A DNA stretch of 64,000 nt from assembly GCF_900176205.1 (NCBI RefSeq), contig NZ_LT859959.1:7491001-7555000 (forward strand), given 5' to 3'. Of this stretch, positions 1-10,726 are shown in pieces. Below the pieces are notes generated by a model, which saw only the letters and a program-made list of their open reading frames with translations, did not search any database and had not been told where the DNA came from. The translations under genes and the position numbers were made by a program. Each line of letters starts with the position of its first letter. The stretch's first letter is position 1. The DNA is from Bradyrhizobium sp. ORS 285. GTDB lineage: Bacteria; Pseudomonadota; Alphaproteobacteria; Rhizobiales; Xanthobacteraceae.

Positions 1-330
1 GTGCGCACGGCGAACGTGCCGCTGGTCCCGGGTATCCCGATTCCGCACCAGCTCGAGATCCTGAAGAAGCCGCTGGTCGTCAGTCTGCACGCGACGCCGG
101 AGCGCCTGATCCAGGTGCGGCAAAATCGGCTGCTCAGCATGGGTGCGGAAAGCGGCAACGAGAACTATGTCGACAAGCAGTCGGTGACCGATGAGGTCGC
201 CTATGCGCGCAAGCTCAGTGCGAAGTTCAACTGGGTGATGCTCGACGTGACGCGCCGCTCGATCGAAGAGACGGCGGCCGCGATCCTGAAACTCTATTCC
301 GACCGGCAGCGGCAGCGTCTGCCGGATTGA
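1..330 (+). CDS. ppsR: Pyruvate, phosphate dikinase regulatory protein (PPSRP), 3' part
   Basis: C-terminal 109 residues of a DUF299/PPSRP-family kinase-pyrophosphorylase; the window opens inside the gene, so the N-terminal P-loop is missing (the full family is about 270-280 residues). The family phosphorylates and dephosphorylates pyruvate phosphate dikinase or PEP synthase, switching it off or on with ADP and Pi. The visible part has the family's C-terminal signature: a [10 protein letters not shown] stretch, then NRLLSMG, and near the end [15 protein letters not shown] followed by the [14 protein letters not shown] helix. It stops at a TGA 10 bases before maf, so the two are probably co-transcribed. 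Assignment is by recognition of these conserved blocks. Confidence 0.87.
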   Translation: MRTANVPLVPGIPIPHQLEILKKPLVVSLHATPERLIQVRQNRLLSMGAESGNENYVDKQSVTDEVAYARKLSAKFNWVMLDVTRRSIEETAAAILKLYSDRQRQRLPD

Positions 331-340
331 GTGGACTGAG

Positions 341-949
341 ATGACCTTATGGTGTGGTGACGGGCCCCTGGTGCTGGCCTCGCAGAGCCGAGCCCGGCGC
401 ATGCTGCTCGAGAATGCCGGCCTCGCCTGCGAAGCGGTGCCGGCCGAGATCGACGAGCGCGCTGTCCAGGCCGAGGCCGGGTTGGTTGCGCCTTATGAGA
501 TCGCGCTGCATCTGTCGACGGCCAAGGCGCGGGCGGTCTCGGCGATGAAGGCGGGCTCATATGTGATCGGAGCCGACCAGACGTTGGCGCTCGGCGAGCG
601 GATGTTCAACAAGCCGGCCGGACGGCAGCAGGCCATGCACCAGCTGCTGGCGCTCGCCGGACGCACCCATGCGCTGCATTCGGCGATCTCGGTCGTGCGC
701 GATGGCGAGGTCTTGTTCTCCCACGTCGCCGTGGCCTGGATGACGATGCGGACGCTCACCGAGAGCGAGATCGCGTCCTATCTGGACACGGCCGGCCCGC
801 CGGTGATGTCGAGCGTTGGTGCCTACCAGCTCGAAGGTCTCGGCGTGCATCTGTTCGACCGCATCGATGGCGATCACTTCACTATTCTTGGTCTGCCGCT
901 GCTGCCGCTGTTGGCTTTTCTCCGCGAAGCCAGGCTGCTCAAATTCTGA
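341..949 (+). CDS. maf: Maf-like nucleotide pyrophosphatase
   Basis: 202-residue Maf/Ham1-superfamily protein. Maf proteins hydrolyse (d)NTPs, often modified ones or dTTP/UTP, to the monophosphate and are linked to septum control. The N-terminal signature LASQSRARRMLL (about residues 9-20) is the usual SxSPRR phosphate-binding segment in a variant form, followed by EIDER, a KARAV segment and IGADQTLAL, where canonical Maf has GADT. The GKP motif appears as NKP (residues 90-92). The ATG at 341 lies 10 bases after the ppsR stop. With ADQ in place of ADT, substrate preference may differ from classical Maf-1, so the gene is best called Maf-like. Confidence 0.86.
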   Translation: MTLWCGDGPLVLASQSRARRMLLENAGLACEAVPAEIDERAVQAEAGLVAPYEIALHLSTAKARAVSAMKAGSYVIGADQTLALGERMFNKPAGRQQAMHQLLALAGRTHALHSAISVVRDGEVLFSHVAVAWMTMRTLTESEIASYLDTAGPPVMSSVGAYQLEGLGVHLFDRIDGDHFTILGLPLLPLLAFLREARLLKF

Positions 950-988
950 CGGGCAGCCGAGGCTGATGGTTGTGAGGAGCGATCGCGG

Positions 989-1588
989 ATGAGAGTGCTG
1001 GGGCTGACAGGCTCGATGGGGATGGGAAAGTCGACAACGGCGAAGCTGTTCGCGGAAGCCGGCGTTCCCGTCTACGACGCCGACGCGACGGTCCATAAAG
1101 TCTATGAAGGCGAGGCGGCGCCTGCGGTCGAGGCTGCGTTCCCCGGCACGACCGTCAACGGCAAGGTTGATCGACCGAAGCTGTCAGCCAAGGTCGTCGG
1201 TAATCCCGAGGCCATTCGCAGGCTCGAAGCCATCGTGCACCCGATGCTGCGTTCTTATCACCAGGCGTTCCTCGATCACGCCGAGCAGTCCGGCGCGCCC
1301 GTTGCCGTCGTCGACGTTCCGCTGCTGTTCGAGACCGGCGGCGACAAGCGCGTCGATGCTGTCGTTGTCGTCTCGACCTCGCCCGAGGTGCAGCGGCAGC
1401 GGATACTGGCGCGCGGCACGATGACGGAAGAGGCGCTCGATGCGCTGCTGGCTCGGCAGATGCCGGATGCCGAGAAGCGGGCGCGCGCCGATTTCGTCGT
1501 GGATACCTCGCACGGGCTCGATCCGGTGCGCGCCCGCATCCGCGACATCCTGGCCGAGGTGGTTAAGATGCCGCGGCGGCGCGGCTGA
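989..1588 (+). CDS. coaE: Dephospho-CoA kinase
   Basis: 199 residues, the normal CoaE length. It catalyses the last step of coenzyme A synthesis, ATP-dependent phosphorylation of the 3'-OH of dephospho-CoA in the cytosol. The P-loop GSMGMGKS sits at residues 8-15, followed by VYDADATVH, which supplies the catalytic Asp of the DAD motif. [10 protein letters not shown] is the family's core strand-loop. A LID-like segment with RQRILARG and the downstream DFVVDTS signature complete the fold. It starts 39 bases after maf and precedes dnaQ on the same strand, the usual alphaproteobacterial order except that aroE is not present between maf and coaE. Confidence 0.95.
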   Translation: MRVLGLTGSMGMGKSTTAKLFAEAGVPVYDADATVHKVYEGEAAPAVEAAFPGTTVNGKVDRPKLSAKVVGNPEAIRRLEAIVHPMLRSYHQAFLDHAEQSGAPVAVVDVPLLFETGGDKRVDAVVVVSTSPEVQRQRILARGTMTEEALDALLARQMPDAEKRARADFVVDTSHGLDPVRARIRDILAEVVKMPRRRG

Positions 1589-1622
1589 TTCGACGCGCGC
1601 CGTAGCAGCGACGGATAGATCC

Positions 1623-2321
1623 ATGCGTGAGATCGTACTCGACACCGAAACCACCGGCCTCGACGCCCTGCGCGGCGATCGCCTGGTCGAGATCGGCTGT
1701 GTCGAGATCATCAACCGCATGCCGACCGGCCAAGTCTTCCACGTCTACATCAATCCCGAGCGCGACATGCCGGCGGAGGCCTTCGCGGTGCACGGCCTGT
1801 CGAGCGAGTTCCTGGCGGACAAGCCGCTGTTTCACGAGGTGGTCGAGGACTTCCTGGCGTTCATCGGCGATGCGCCGCTGGTGATCCACAATGCGTCCTT
1901 CGACATCGGCTTCATCAATGCCGAGCTGGACCGGGCGAAGCGCGCGGCAATTCCGCGCGACCGACTGGTCGACACACTTCTGCTGGCGCGGCGCAAGCAT
2001 CCGGGCGTGTCGAACCGGCTCGATGATTTGTGCTCGCGCTATGCGATCGACAATTCGCGCCGCACCAAGCACGGCGCGCTGCTCGACGCCGAGCTGCTGG
2101 CCGAGGTCTATGTCGACCTGGTCGGCGCCCGGCAGTCGCAGCTGATCTTGACTCAGGAGACGCAGGAGATCCGGATCGGCGGCGGCGGTGATACGCCACG
2201 CCGCCAGCGGGACGTTCCGCTGGCTCCGCGGGTGACCGATGCGGAGCGCGAGGCACATCGCGCCTTCATTGCCACCCTGGGTGACAAGCCGATCTGGACG
2301 GAATTTCTAGCGGGGTCGTGA
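1623..2321 (+). CDS. dnaQ: DNA polymerase III epsilon subunit (3'-5' exonuclease)
   Basis: 232-residue DEDDh exonuclease that proofreads for the replicative polymerase. Motif I is LDTETTGLD (residues 6-14, catalytic D7 and E9). Motif II is the Asp in NASFDIGFINAEL, and motif III is HGALLDAE, giving the His/Asp pair. The reading frame is open further upstream, but the extra 61 codons overlap coaE and look out of frame with real coding, so the ATG at 1623, where the conserved MREIVLDTET starts, is chosen. It lies 34 bases after coaE and converges with secB. The C-terminal tail, after the exonuclease domain, is the usual alpha-subunit-binding region. Confidence 0.94.
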   Translation: MREIVLDTETTGLDALRGDRLVEIGCVEIINRMPTGQVFHVYINPERDMPAEAFAVHGLSSEFLADKPLFHEVVEDFLAFIGDAPLVIHNASFDIGFINAELDRAKRAAIPRDRLVDTLLLARRKHPGVSNRLDDLCSRYAIDNSRRTKHGALLDAELLAEVYVDLVGARQSQLILTQETQEIRIGGGGDTPRRQRDVPLAPRVTDAEREAHRAFIATLGDKPIWTEFLAGS

Positions 2322-2380
2322 TCCCCGGCGCTGGGCCGCGGACCACGCCCTTCAATCATCGGCAGTAAAATCTTAACGGA

Positions 2381-2869
2381 TCAGCTCTGGAGAACCTGCC
2401 CGCCCTGGGCCGCGGCCTGACGCTCCATGTTCTGGCGGTACAGGCTGACGAAGTCGACGGGATCGAGCATCAAGGGCGGGAAGCCGCCGTCGCGGACCGA
2501 ATTGGCAACGATCTCGCGCGCGAACGGGAACAGCAGCCGCGGGCACTCGATCAGCAGCATCGGCGACAGGTGCTCCTGGGGAACGTTGACCAGCCGGAAC
2601 ACGCCGCCATAGACCAGCTCGAAGCTGAACATGACCTGGGTGCCGCTCTCGGCCTTGCCCTCGATCGTCAGCGTCACTTCATATTCCGTCTCGGCCAGCG
2701 CGTTGGCGCCGACATTGATCTGAATGTTGATCTGCGGCGCCTGGCCCTGGGGTGCCAGCGACTGCGGCGCGTTCGGGTTCTCGAACGAGAGATCCTTGAT
2801 GTACTGCGCCAGCACGTTGAGTTGAGGAGGAGGGGCCGCCTCGGGGGTGGCGCCGTTACCGTTGGTCAT
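2381..2869 (-). CDS. secB: Protein-export chaperone SecB
   Basis: 162-residue SecB, a tetrameric cytosolic chaperone that keeps precursors unfolded and hands them to SecA. The sequence has the family features: [14 protein letters not shown] near residue 28, the [12 protein letters not shown] beta-strand, then [20 protein letters not shown] and [13 protein letters not shown] near the C-terminus. The start at 2869 is chosen because AGGAG lies 8 bases upstream; a longer frame of 7 codons exists but lacks a site. The N-terminal [15 protein letters not shown] is a flexible low-complexity extension typical of rhizobial SecB. It is convergent with dnaQ and divergent from the Tim44-like gene. Confidence 0.96.
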   Translation of the reverse strand: MTNGNGATPEAAPPPQLNVLAQYIKDLSFENPNAPQSLAPQGQAPQINIQINVGANALAETEYEVTLTIEGKAESGTQVMFSFELVYGGVFRLVNVPQEHLSPMLLIECPRLLFPFAREIVANSVRDGGFPPLMLDPVDFVSLYRQNMERQAAAQGGQVLQS

Positions 2870-3253
2870 CGAAGTGTTCTCCTGGCACAAAGGGCGGATC
2901 GTTGCGGCGCGTGGCTACCATAGGGCCGGCTTGTTCCACAAGGACGAGCCGAGGACGCCGTTAAGTCGCGGGAATACGGCTATTCGGCCCGGCATGCCTC
3001 TATTTGTCGCATCGGGGTCAGGCTGGAACGAGAGACCGGGCTCGCCTGTTCCATTTCCAGGCCCGCCCGATTTCCTCCTGGGTCCGAAACGGGTTAGGAT
3101 GGGCGTGCCACAATGTGCCATTGGCCGGGCCCAATTCGATGACTACATCCGGGTCGACCAAGGGATTCACTGGTCTTTACCTGGTTCCTGTAGAACGGGT
3201 GCCCGGTGGCCGGGCTCCGCCTTCGGCTCGACAAGTCAGAAAGCGAACACGAC
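2870..3253. other. Intergenic region between secB and the Tim44-like gene
   Basis: 384 bases that must hold the divergent promoters of secB and the Tim44-like gene. Only the secB Shine-Dalgarno is clear. Open frames across it on both strands have no recognisable protein signature and are treated as noise. I see no RNA gene, repeat or terminator. Confidence 0.5.
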
Positions 3254-3955
3254 GTGGACATTTATACCATCATCTTCCTGGCGTTGGCGGTCTTCATCTT
3301 CGTGCGCCTGCGCGCCGTGCTCGGCCAGCGCACCGGCAGTGAGCGGACGCCGTTCGATCACGCGGCTCGGAATGCCGTCCAGGGCGCGCCCGACAATCGC
3401 GTGATGCCGGTTCCCGGCGCGCCGATCGATCCGGCAGGCCCGAGCACCGGCGCGGAGTTCGGTGCGCCGAACGATCGCTGGCGGGGGGTCGCCGAGGCGG
3501 GAACGCCGCTTGCGCGCGGTCTCGATGCCATCGCCGCCAGTGATCCGTCGTTCGACCCGCGTCACTTCCTGACCGGCGCGCGCAGCGCCTATGAGATGAT
3601 CGTGCTGGCCTTCGCCAATGGCGACCGCCGCGCGCTTCGCGACCTGCTGTCGTCCGAGGTCTATGACAGCTTCGATTCCGTCATCAAGGATCGCGAGAAG
3701 AACGAGCAGAAGACCGAGACGCGCTTCGTCTCGATCGACACCGCCGAGCTGGTCGGCGCCGAGGCGCGCGACCGTACCGCGCAGCTCACGGTGCGGTTCG
3801 TCTCGCAGATGATCTCGGTGACGCGCGACAAGATGGGCAATATCGTCGACGGCAATCCCGACAAGGTCGCCGACATCACCGACATCTGGACCTTCGCCCG
3901 CGACACCGGCTCGCGTGATCCGAACTGGAAGCTGGTCGGCACCGGCAGCCATTGA
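3254..3955 (+). CDS. Tim44/TimA-family membrane-associated protein
   Basis: 233-residue protein with one N-terminal membrane segment (IYTIIFLALAVFIFVRLRAVL, residues 3-23), a variable linker (about 24-90) and a C-terminal Tim44-like domain (about 95-233) that includes FLTGARSAYEMIVLAFANGD, LRDLLSSEVYDSF, an ETRFVSIDTAEL strand and a terminal WKLVGTGSH typical of this family. Mitochondrial Tim44 tethers the import motor; the bacterial role is not settled, probably an inner-membrane scaffold. The GTG at 3254 is preferred because the membrane segment then begins at residue 3. The position between secB and mltA is conserved in many alphaproteobacteria (from memory). Confidence 0.86.
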   Translation: MDIYTIIFLALAVFIFVRLRAVLGQRTGSERTPFDHAARNAVQGAPDNRVMPVPGAPIDPAGPSTGAEFGAPNDRWRGVAEAGTPLARGLDAIAASDPSFDPRHFLTGARSAYEMIVLAFANGDRRALRDLLSSEVYDSFDSVIKDREKNEQKTETRFVSIDTAELVGAEARDRTAQLTVRFVSQMISVTRDKMGNIVDGNPDKVADITDIWTFARDTGSRDPNWKLVGTGSH

Positions 3956-4114
3956 TCAGGAAACGACGCGGACCGCCCGGTCACATTCCGTGTGAGCGGG
4001 GCCGCGGCTTTCGTCAGAAGGACGACGAGGCGCATTTCAGTTTTCGAAATCGCGATTTTCTAGAATCCCGTTTTTTCCGAGCTTTGCGTTGAGTGGTACT
4101 TTGACGGTGCAGGC

Positions 4115-5794
4115 ATGGTTCGTGAAATTTGGAAGCGGGGTTTTACGACCCGTCACCTCAAATATTGGACTCCGGCGCTCGCGCTGAGCGTCGGAGCCGT
4201 CGTGCTCGCACCCTATGCAGCCGAGGCGGTACGTGCGCGGCATCGGTCGGCCGCGCCGCCGATGCGCCACCTGCCCTACCCCCAGCTCGACTCGCCGCTG
4301 GAAATCACCAACAGCCAGTATCAGCCGCTTGCGTGGAGTGACGTCCCCGGCTGGACCGATGATGATCAGCTCGCGGCCTACAAGACGTTCCGCGCCAGCT
4401 GCAAGCCGATCGCCGCGAAGCCGGATGGCGCGCCTGAGGATAAGGCACTCGGTGATTCCCTGCGCGACCCCTGCCGTGAGGCACGCGCCAATGATCTCAC
4501 CGACAACGCGGCTGCGCGCGCCTTCTTCGAACGCAATTTCGAGCCGCTCAAGATCTCCAAGCTCGGCGACGCCGACGGCTTCGTTACCGGCTACTACGAG
4601 CCGGTGATCGAAGGCTCGCGGACGCAGAACGAGGTCTACAACGTTCCGGTCTATCGCCGCCCGTCCAATCTGTTCGTCCGCGGCTTCAAGCAGGACGCGA
4701 CCAGCCTGCCGAACAAGGGCCCGGTGTATCGCAAGATCGGACGTCGCAAGCTCGTCCCCTATTACGACCGCGCGGAGATCGAGGATGGCGCGATCGAAGG
4801 CCGCGGGCTCGAAATCGCCTGGCTCCGCAATCAGACGGATCTGCTGTTCGCCCAGATCCAGGGCTCCGCGCGCATCAGCCTCGATGACGGCTCGACGGTG
4901 CGCATCAACTACGATGCCTATAACGGCCATCCCTATACGCCGGTCGGCCGCATCCTGATCGAGCGCGGCATCATTCCGCGCGAGCAGATGTCGATGCAGC
5001 GCATTCGCGACTGGATGGAGCAGAATCCGGAAGGCGCCAACGAGCTACGCCGGATGAACCGCTCCTACATCTTCTTTCGCGAGGTGCAGCTGTCGGAGAA
5101 GGACGAGGCCGTCGGCGCTCAGGGCATTCCGCTGACACCCGGCCGCTCCATCGCCGTCGACAAGTCGCTGCACGTCTATGGCACGCCGTTCTTCATCACC
5201 GGCGAGCTACCTATCGAATCCGAGAAGCAGAAGAATCCGTTCCACCGGCTGATGATCGCGCAGGATACGGGATCGGCCATCGTTGGGCCTGCCCGCGCCG
5301 ATCTCTATTTCGGTGCCGGACAGGAAGCGGGCAAGGTGTCGGGCCGGCTCAAGCACAGCATCCAGTTCGTGATGCTGGTACCGCGCAGCCTCGATCCGGT
5401 CGCGCGCGGCCGCAAGATGCCGCTGCCGGATGCGCGTCCGTCGGAGAAGATCGCAAAATTGTTCCCGCAGGTCCTGCCGAAGGAGCCCGTCAAGGAGGCG
5501 CAAAAGGAGCCGGCGAAAGATCAGCCCAAAGATCAAGCTAAGGATCAGCTTAGGGATCAGGCGAAGGATCAAGTCAAAGGCCAGGATCAGGTCAGCGCTT
5601 CAGCCGCATCCGCCAAGGATGCGAACACAAAGGATGCGAAGGCCCCTGCGCCGGCTGCCGGCGCAAGCGCGACGACCACCGTGGCGCAGAACATGGTCGC
5701 CCCGATCCCACTGCCCGAGGCGAGGCCGCGGCTTGAAAGTGATCGCAATTCCCGCCGATTGCGTTATGGCAGGCGTTACCGCAATCACCGATGA
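4115..5794 (+). CDS. mltA: Membrane-bound lytic murein transglycosylase A with a KDQ-repeat tail
   Basis: 559 residues, longer than the ~370-400 of classical MltA. It cleaves peptidoglycan between MurNAc and GlcNAc, leaving 1,6-anhydro ends. After a hydrophobic anchor or signal (about residues 20-38) comes the MltA domain with TGYYEPVIEGSR, YNVPVYRRP and IQGSARISLDDGS, followed by a 3D domain, with the catalytic Asp region at AQDTGSAIVGPARADLYFG and GRLKHSIQFVMLVPR. From about residue 445 the protein continues in a charged tail with KDQ-type repeats (467-492), then an Ala/Pro stretch and a basic end. No lipobox cysteine is seen. It precedes the Smr gene by 12 bases. Confidence 0.93.
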   Translation: MVREIWKRGFTTRHLKYWTPALALSVGAVVLAPYAAEAVRARHRSAAPPMRHLPYPQLDSPLEITNSQYQPLAWSDVPGWTDDDQLAAYKTFRASCKPIAAKPDGAPEDKALGDSLRDPCREARANDLTDNAAARAFFERNFEPLKISKLGDADGFVTGYYEPVIEGSRTQNEVYNVPVYRRPSNLFVRGFKQDATSLPNKGPVYRKIGRRKLVPYYDRAEIEDGAIEGRGLEIAWLRNQTDLLFAQIQGSARISLDDGSTVRINYDAYNGHPYTPVGRILIERGIIPREQMSMQRIRDWMEQNPEGANELRRMNRSYIFFREVQLSEKDEAVGAQGIPLTPGRSIAVDKSLHVYGTPFFITGELPIESEKQKNPFHRLMIAQDTGSAIVGPARADLYFGAGQEAGKVSGRLKHSIQFVMLVPRSLDPVARGRKMPLPDARPSEKIAKLFPQVLPKEPVKEAQKEPAKDQPKDQAKDQLRDQAKDQVKGQDQVSASAASAKDANTKDAKAPAPAAGASATTTVAQNMVAPIPLPEARPRLESDRNSRRLRYGRRYRNHR

Positions 5795-5806
5795 ACCGCC
5801 GTTTCC

Positions 5807-6382
5807 ATGTCTGAAGATCCCGAGCCGCCGCGTGGCCGGCGCAAGCGTGGCCTCTCCGAGGACGAGCGCACGCTGTGGGAGACGGTGGCGCGCCAGGTGA
5901 AGCCGCTGCGCAAGGCATCGCGTCCGGTACGTCCGCATCCGCCGATGGCGACGGCCGAGCCGCAGCCGGACAAACCGATGACCACGCCCCGTCCGGTTGC
6001 GCCGCTCGTCGTTCCCAAGCCGGCCAAGCCAGCGATCCCGCCGTTGGTCTCGCTCGGCCGGAAGGAACGCTCCAAACTCTCACGCGGCCGTAGCGAGATC
6101 GACGCGCGGCTCGATTTGCACGGCATGACCCAGAGCCGCGCGCATCAGGCGCTGCATCACTTCCTGCACCGGGCCCAGCACGACGGCCTGACCTTCGTGC
6201 TCGTCATTACCGGCAAGGGCACCATCGGCGCCGATCCCGAACGCGGTGTGCTGCGGCGCCAGGTACCGCATTGGCTGAGCCTGCCGGAATTCCGCGCGTT
6301 GATCGTTGGCTTCGAAGAAGCCCATGTCGGCCATGGCGGCGCCGGCGCACTCTATGTCCGCATCCGGCGGCCGCGCGGCTGA
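5807..6382 (+). CDS. Smr/MutS2 C-terminal domain protein
   Basis: 191 residues with a disordered basic, proline-rich N-terminal half and a C-terminal Smr domain (about residues 100-191). The Smr hallmarks are LDLHGMT (about 104-110), ITGKGTIGAD, and the closing HVGHGGAGALYVRIRR. Stand-alone Smr domains are often nucleases that nick DNA or cleave RNA. The N-terminal LSEDERTLWETVARQVKPL is common to the alphaproteobacterial version of this family. It follows mltA by 12 bases and is probably co-transcribed with it. The biological role in this group is not defined. Confidence 0.87.
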   Translation: MSEDPEPPRGRRKRGLSEDERTLWETVARQVKPLRKASRPVRPHPPMATAEPQPDKPMTTPRPVAPLVVPKPAKPAIPPLVSLGRKERSKLSRGRSEIDARLDLHGMTQSRAHQALHHFLHRAQHDGLTFVLVITGKGTIGADPERGVLRRQVPHWLSLPEFRALIVGFEEAHVGHGGAGALYVRIRRPRG

Positions 6383-6385
6383 GGA

Positions 6386-7507
6386 TCAGAACGGCCTAAT
6401 AATGCCGACGCGCGGCAGGACCGTGATGATCCAGCCGAGGATTGTGGTCTTGCGATCGTCACCATCGATCGGGGCGACAGACTTGGTTGCCGGCAGTGTC
6501 TTCACCGCATGCAGCATCAGCACCATGCAGACCATCCAGCTCGAGATCCAGCGCGAATAGTCGAACACCATCGCGAACATCACGAGATAAGCGAGGCCGA
6601 TCACGATCAGCGCGGCGATGACGATCTGGCGATGCCGCGGCGAGTTTAAAGAATGGATGTGCTGCTTGAAGACACGCCATAGCGGCCGATGCAGCCACAG
6701 CAGCAGCGCGTAGACAGGCACGCCGAGCAGGTTGGACGGCAGCCGCGCCCAGGTGTCCTGCACCTCCTTGGACAGCGGCTGATACCAGACATAGGCGAAC
6801 TGCAAGAGCTCGGTGCGCGACGGATCGACCATCCGCGTCTTCAGGTAGCTGACGAAGTCGGCCTCGGGCAGCGGCATCGTGCCGAGGAATTGCGCGGCAA
6901 AAAACAGCGCGCCGAGGCCGAGCAGTGCAATCGCGCCGACCGCGATATCCAGGCGCATGATCGGACGTATCAGGTAGTAGCGCAGCACGACGATGGCGGC
7001 GACGGTCGGCACGTACATCAAGAGATGGATGTGGTGGATCAGCACCAGGGCCGCCGAGATCAGCGCGGCGAGCAGCACGTAAGCCAGCGAGCGCGCCGGC
7101 ACCAGCAGCAGGACGATCGCGCCGAGGCAGCCATAGATGTCGAAGTGCCCGAGCGTGAACAGGAAGTTCTTGAACACGAACGGCGAGCCGGCGGTGAAGA
7201 TGAACAGCGGCAGCTGCGGCTGGCCTAGGCCGAACGTGCGTCGGAAGAGCTGAACAAACAAGCCGAAGGTGATCAGCCACACACCGCCGGCCAGCGCGAA
7301 CACCAGCCAGACCGGTACCTTGGCGGTGAACAGCCCGACGACCGCCCCGATCAACGCGCGCTTGATGAAGCCGAAGTGATAGTCGACCAGCAGATGGATG
7401 TAGGGAATGTAGGGCGGCAGCGCGAGCTTGTGCAGGAAGACGCCGAGCATGACAGCGGCGTTGACGGCGAGCATCGCGCGCCAGTGTCTGCTGTAAGCGC
7501 CGCTCAT
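6386..7507 (-). CDS. Polytopic membrane protein of unknown function
   Basis: 373-residue integral membrane protein with about nine or ten hydrophobic segments and short loops. Recognisable stretches include LPPYIPYIHLLVDYHFGFIKRALIG near the N-terminus and TLGHFDIYGCLGAIVLLLVPAR. The overall pattern (long hydrophobic helices, a charged loop between helices 1 and 2, a large loop near ADFVSYLKTRMVDPSRTELLQFAYVWYQ) resembles membrane proteins of polysaccharide or glycolipid assembly, but I do not recognise a named family. The start at 7507 gives a normal N-terminus; a longer frame runs into the palindromic repeat upstream. It converges with the Smr gene. Confidence 0.72.
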   Translation of the reverse strand: MSGAYSRHWRAMLAVNAAVMLGVFLHKLALPPYIPYIHLLVDYHFGFIKRALIGAVVGLFTAKVPVWLVFALAGGVWLITFGLFVQLFRRTFGLGQPQLPLFIFTAGSPFVFKNFLFTLGHFDIYGCLGAIVLLLVPARSLAYVLLAALISAALVLIHHIHLLMYVPTVAAIVVLRYYLIRPIMRLDIAVGAIALLGLGALFFAAQFLGTMPLPEADFVSYLKTRMVDPSRTELLQFAYVWYQPLSKEVQDTWARLPSNLLGVPVYALLLWLHRPLWRVFKQHIHSLNSPRHRQIVIAALIVIGLAYLVMFAMVFDYSRWISSWMVCMVLMLHAVKTLPATKSVAPIDGDDRKTTILGWIITVLPRVGIIRPF

Positions 7508-7560
7508 GCGGCGGCCAAACCGACAGCAATGGGGAAAAAGTCGGCGCCACACCCACCGCT

Positions 7561-7683
7561 GTCGTCCCGGCCTCGAGCCGGGACCCATAACCACCGCCGT
7601 TCGTGGTGAGGCAAGGCTGGAGCGGCCATCTTGAACTACAATCAGCCTCGGTGGTTATGGGTCCCCGCGTTCGCGGGGACGAC
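7561..7683. repeat. Dispersed palindromic repeat, copy A
   Basis: Starts GTCGTCCCGGC... with GGGACCCATAACCACCG on the left and ends CGGTGGTTATGGGTCCC...GGGGACGAC on the right, so the outer arms form a long hairpin with smaller hairpins inside each arm. The same design recurs at 32858 and 48956. It lies between the unknown membrane protein and hslU, both on the minus strand. Confidence 0.82.
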
Positions 7684-7725
7684 AACGGAATTTGCAGCTC
7701 GAACGGTGGTCAATATGTCAAGCAG

Positions 7726-9030
<1,305 letters not shown>

Positions 9031-9036
9031 GGGGCT

Positions 9037-9549
9037 CTAGCTAGGCTCGGATGGGCGGCGAGGCAAGTCGGCGGGTTCGCAGGACATCAGCAGCGCCGGG
9101 CCGTCCGGCGTATGGACCACGCGCTCGCGCCGGAATCCCGCCTTTTCATAGGCGCGGATGGCCCGGGCGTTGGCCGGCGAGGGATCGGTGACCACGCGCG
9201 GGACGCCGCGCTGAAACATCAGGTTACAAAAGGCCCGGAGGACGAGCGAACCATGGCCCCGTCCGACACGCTGCGGGCCGGAGATGAACAGGTCGATGCC
9301 GCGAGTCCCCTCCGGCTGCGGACCGAAGCCGTCGTTCCATTGGGTGAGGGCGTAGCACTGCAGATAGCCGGCCGGTTCGCCCTCCATCAGCATGATGTAC
9401 TGATCCATCGCCGGCTCGTCACGATCGCCGTCGAGCAACGCATATTGCTCGTCCGGATCGCCCCACCACTCGCGCACATGCGGCTGCTGCAGCCAGGCGC
9501 GGATTGCGGGCAGATCGTCTTCGGTCATCGCACGGAATCCGACATTCAT
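9037..9549 (-). CDS. GNAT acetyltransferase, AAC(6')-like
   Basis: 170 residues. A GNAT fold is indicated by FRAMTEDDLPAIRAWLQQPHV at the start, an acetyl-CoA pyrophosphate-binding RVGRGHGS loop near residue 107, and DPSPANARAIRAYEKAGFRR near the end, which is the typical motif B of the aminoglycoside 6'-N-acetyltransferase and IucB-like branch. The true substrate is unknown; resistance should not be assumed, as many chromosomal members act on other amines or proteins. The ATG at 9549 is used rather than a GTG one codon upstream. It lies inside the hslV-hslU operon, 13 bases after UPF0314. Confidence 0.84.
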   Translation of the reverse strand: MNVGFRAMTEDDLPAIRAWLQQPHVREWWGDPDEQYALLDGDRDEPAMDQYIMLMEGEPAGYLQCYALTQWNDGFGPQPEGTRGIDLFISGPQRVGRGHGSLVLRAFCNLMFQRGVPRVVTDPSPANARAIRAYEKAGFRRERVVHTPDGPALLMSCEPADLPRRPSEPS

Positions 9550-9562
9550 CACCGCCCTGCCC

Positions 9563-10165
<603 letters not shown>

Positions 10166-10726
10166 CTACTCGGCCGACAGCGCTTCGATGGTGATGTTGC
10201 GGTTGGTGTAGACGCAGATGTCGGCGGCGATGTCGAGCGACTTGCGCACGATGCTCTCGGCGTCCTTGTCGGTGTCGATCAGGGCGCGAGCCGCGGCCAG
10301 CGCATAATTGCCGCCGGAGCCGATCGCCATCACGCCCGCTTCCGGCTCCAGCACGTCGCCGGTCCCGGTCAGCACCAGCGAGACCTCCTTGTCGGCCACG
10401 ATCATCATCGCTTCGAGCCGGCGCAGATAGCGGTCGGTCCGCCAGTCCTTGGCGAGCTCGACGGCCGCCCGGGTCAATTGCCCCGGATACTGCTCCAGCT
10501 TGCTCTCCAGCCGCTCGAACAGGGTGAAGGCATCCGCCGTGGCGCCAGCGAAGCCGCCGATCACGTCGCCCTTGCCGAGCTTGCGCACCTTGCGGGCGTT
10601 GGACTTGATCACGGTCTGGCCGATCGAGACCTGGCCGTCGCCGCCCACGACCACCCTGCCCCCTTTGCGGACGGTCAGGATCGTGGTGCCGTGCCAGACG
10701 GTGGGCTCATGGGAAGATGCGTGCAT
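10166..10726 (-). CDS. hslV: ATP-dependent protease peptidase subunit HslV
   Basis: 186-residue proteasome-beta-like peptidase. The catalytic N-terminal Thr lies in [11 protein letters not shown] at residues 14-15, after a 13-residue leader ([13 protein letters not shown]) that must be removed to expose it. Later signatures are [32 protein letters not shown] and [15 protein letters not shown]. Two stacked hexamers of HslV form the degradation chamber capped by HslU. It is first in the minus-strand run that ends in hslU, and it is divergent from hisB over about 196 bases. RBS and promoter are not distinctive. Confidence 0.96.
   Translation of the reverse strand: MHASSHEPTVWHGTTILTVRKGGRVVVGGDGQVSIGQTVIKSNARKVRKLGKGDVIGGFAGATADAFTLFERLESKLEQYPGQLTRAAVELAKDWRTDRYLRRLEAMMIVADKEVSLVLTGTGDVLEPEAGVMAIGSGGNYALAAARALIDTDKDAESIVRKSLDIAADICVYTNRNITIEALSAE

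Noticed and set aside
9037..9549. GNAT protein as an aminoglycoside resistance gene
   Set aside because: Only the general AAC(6')-like motif is present; chromosomal members of this branch mostly act on other substrates, and no mobile element is near.
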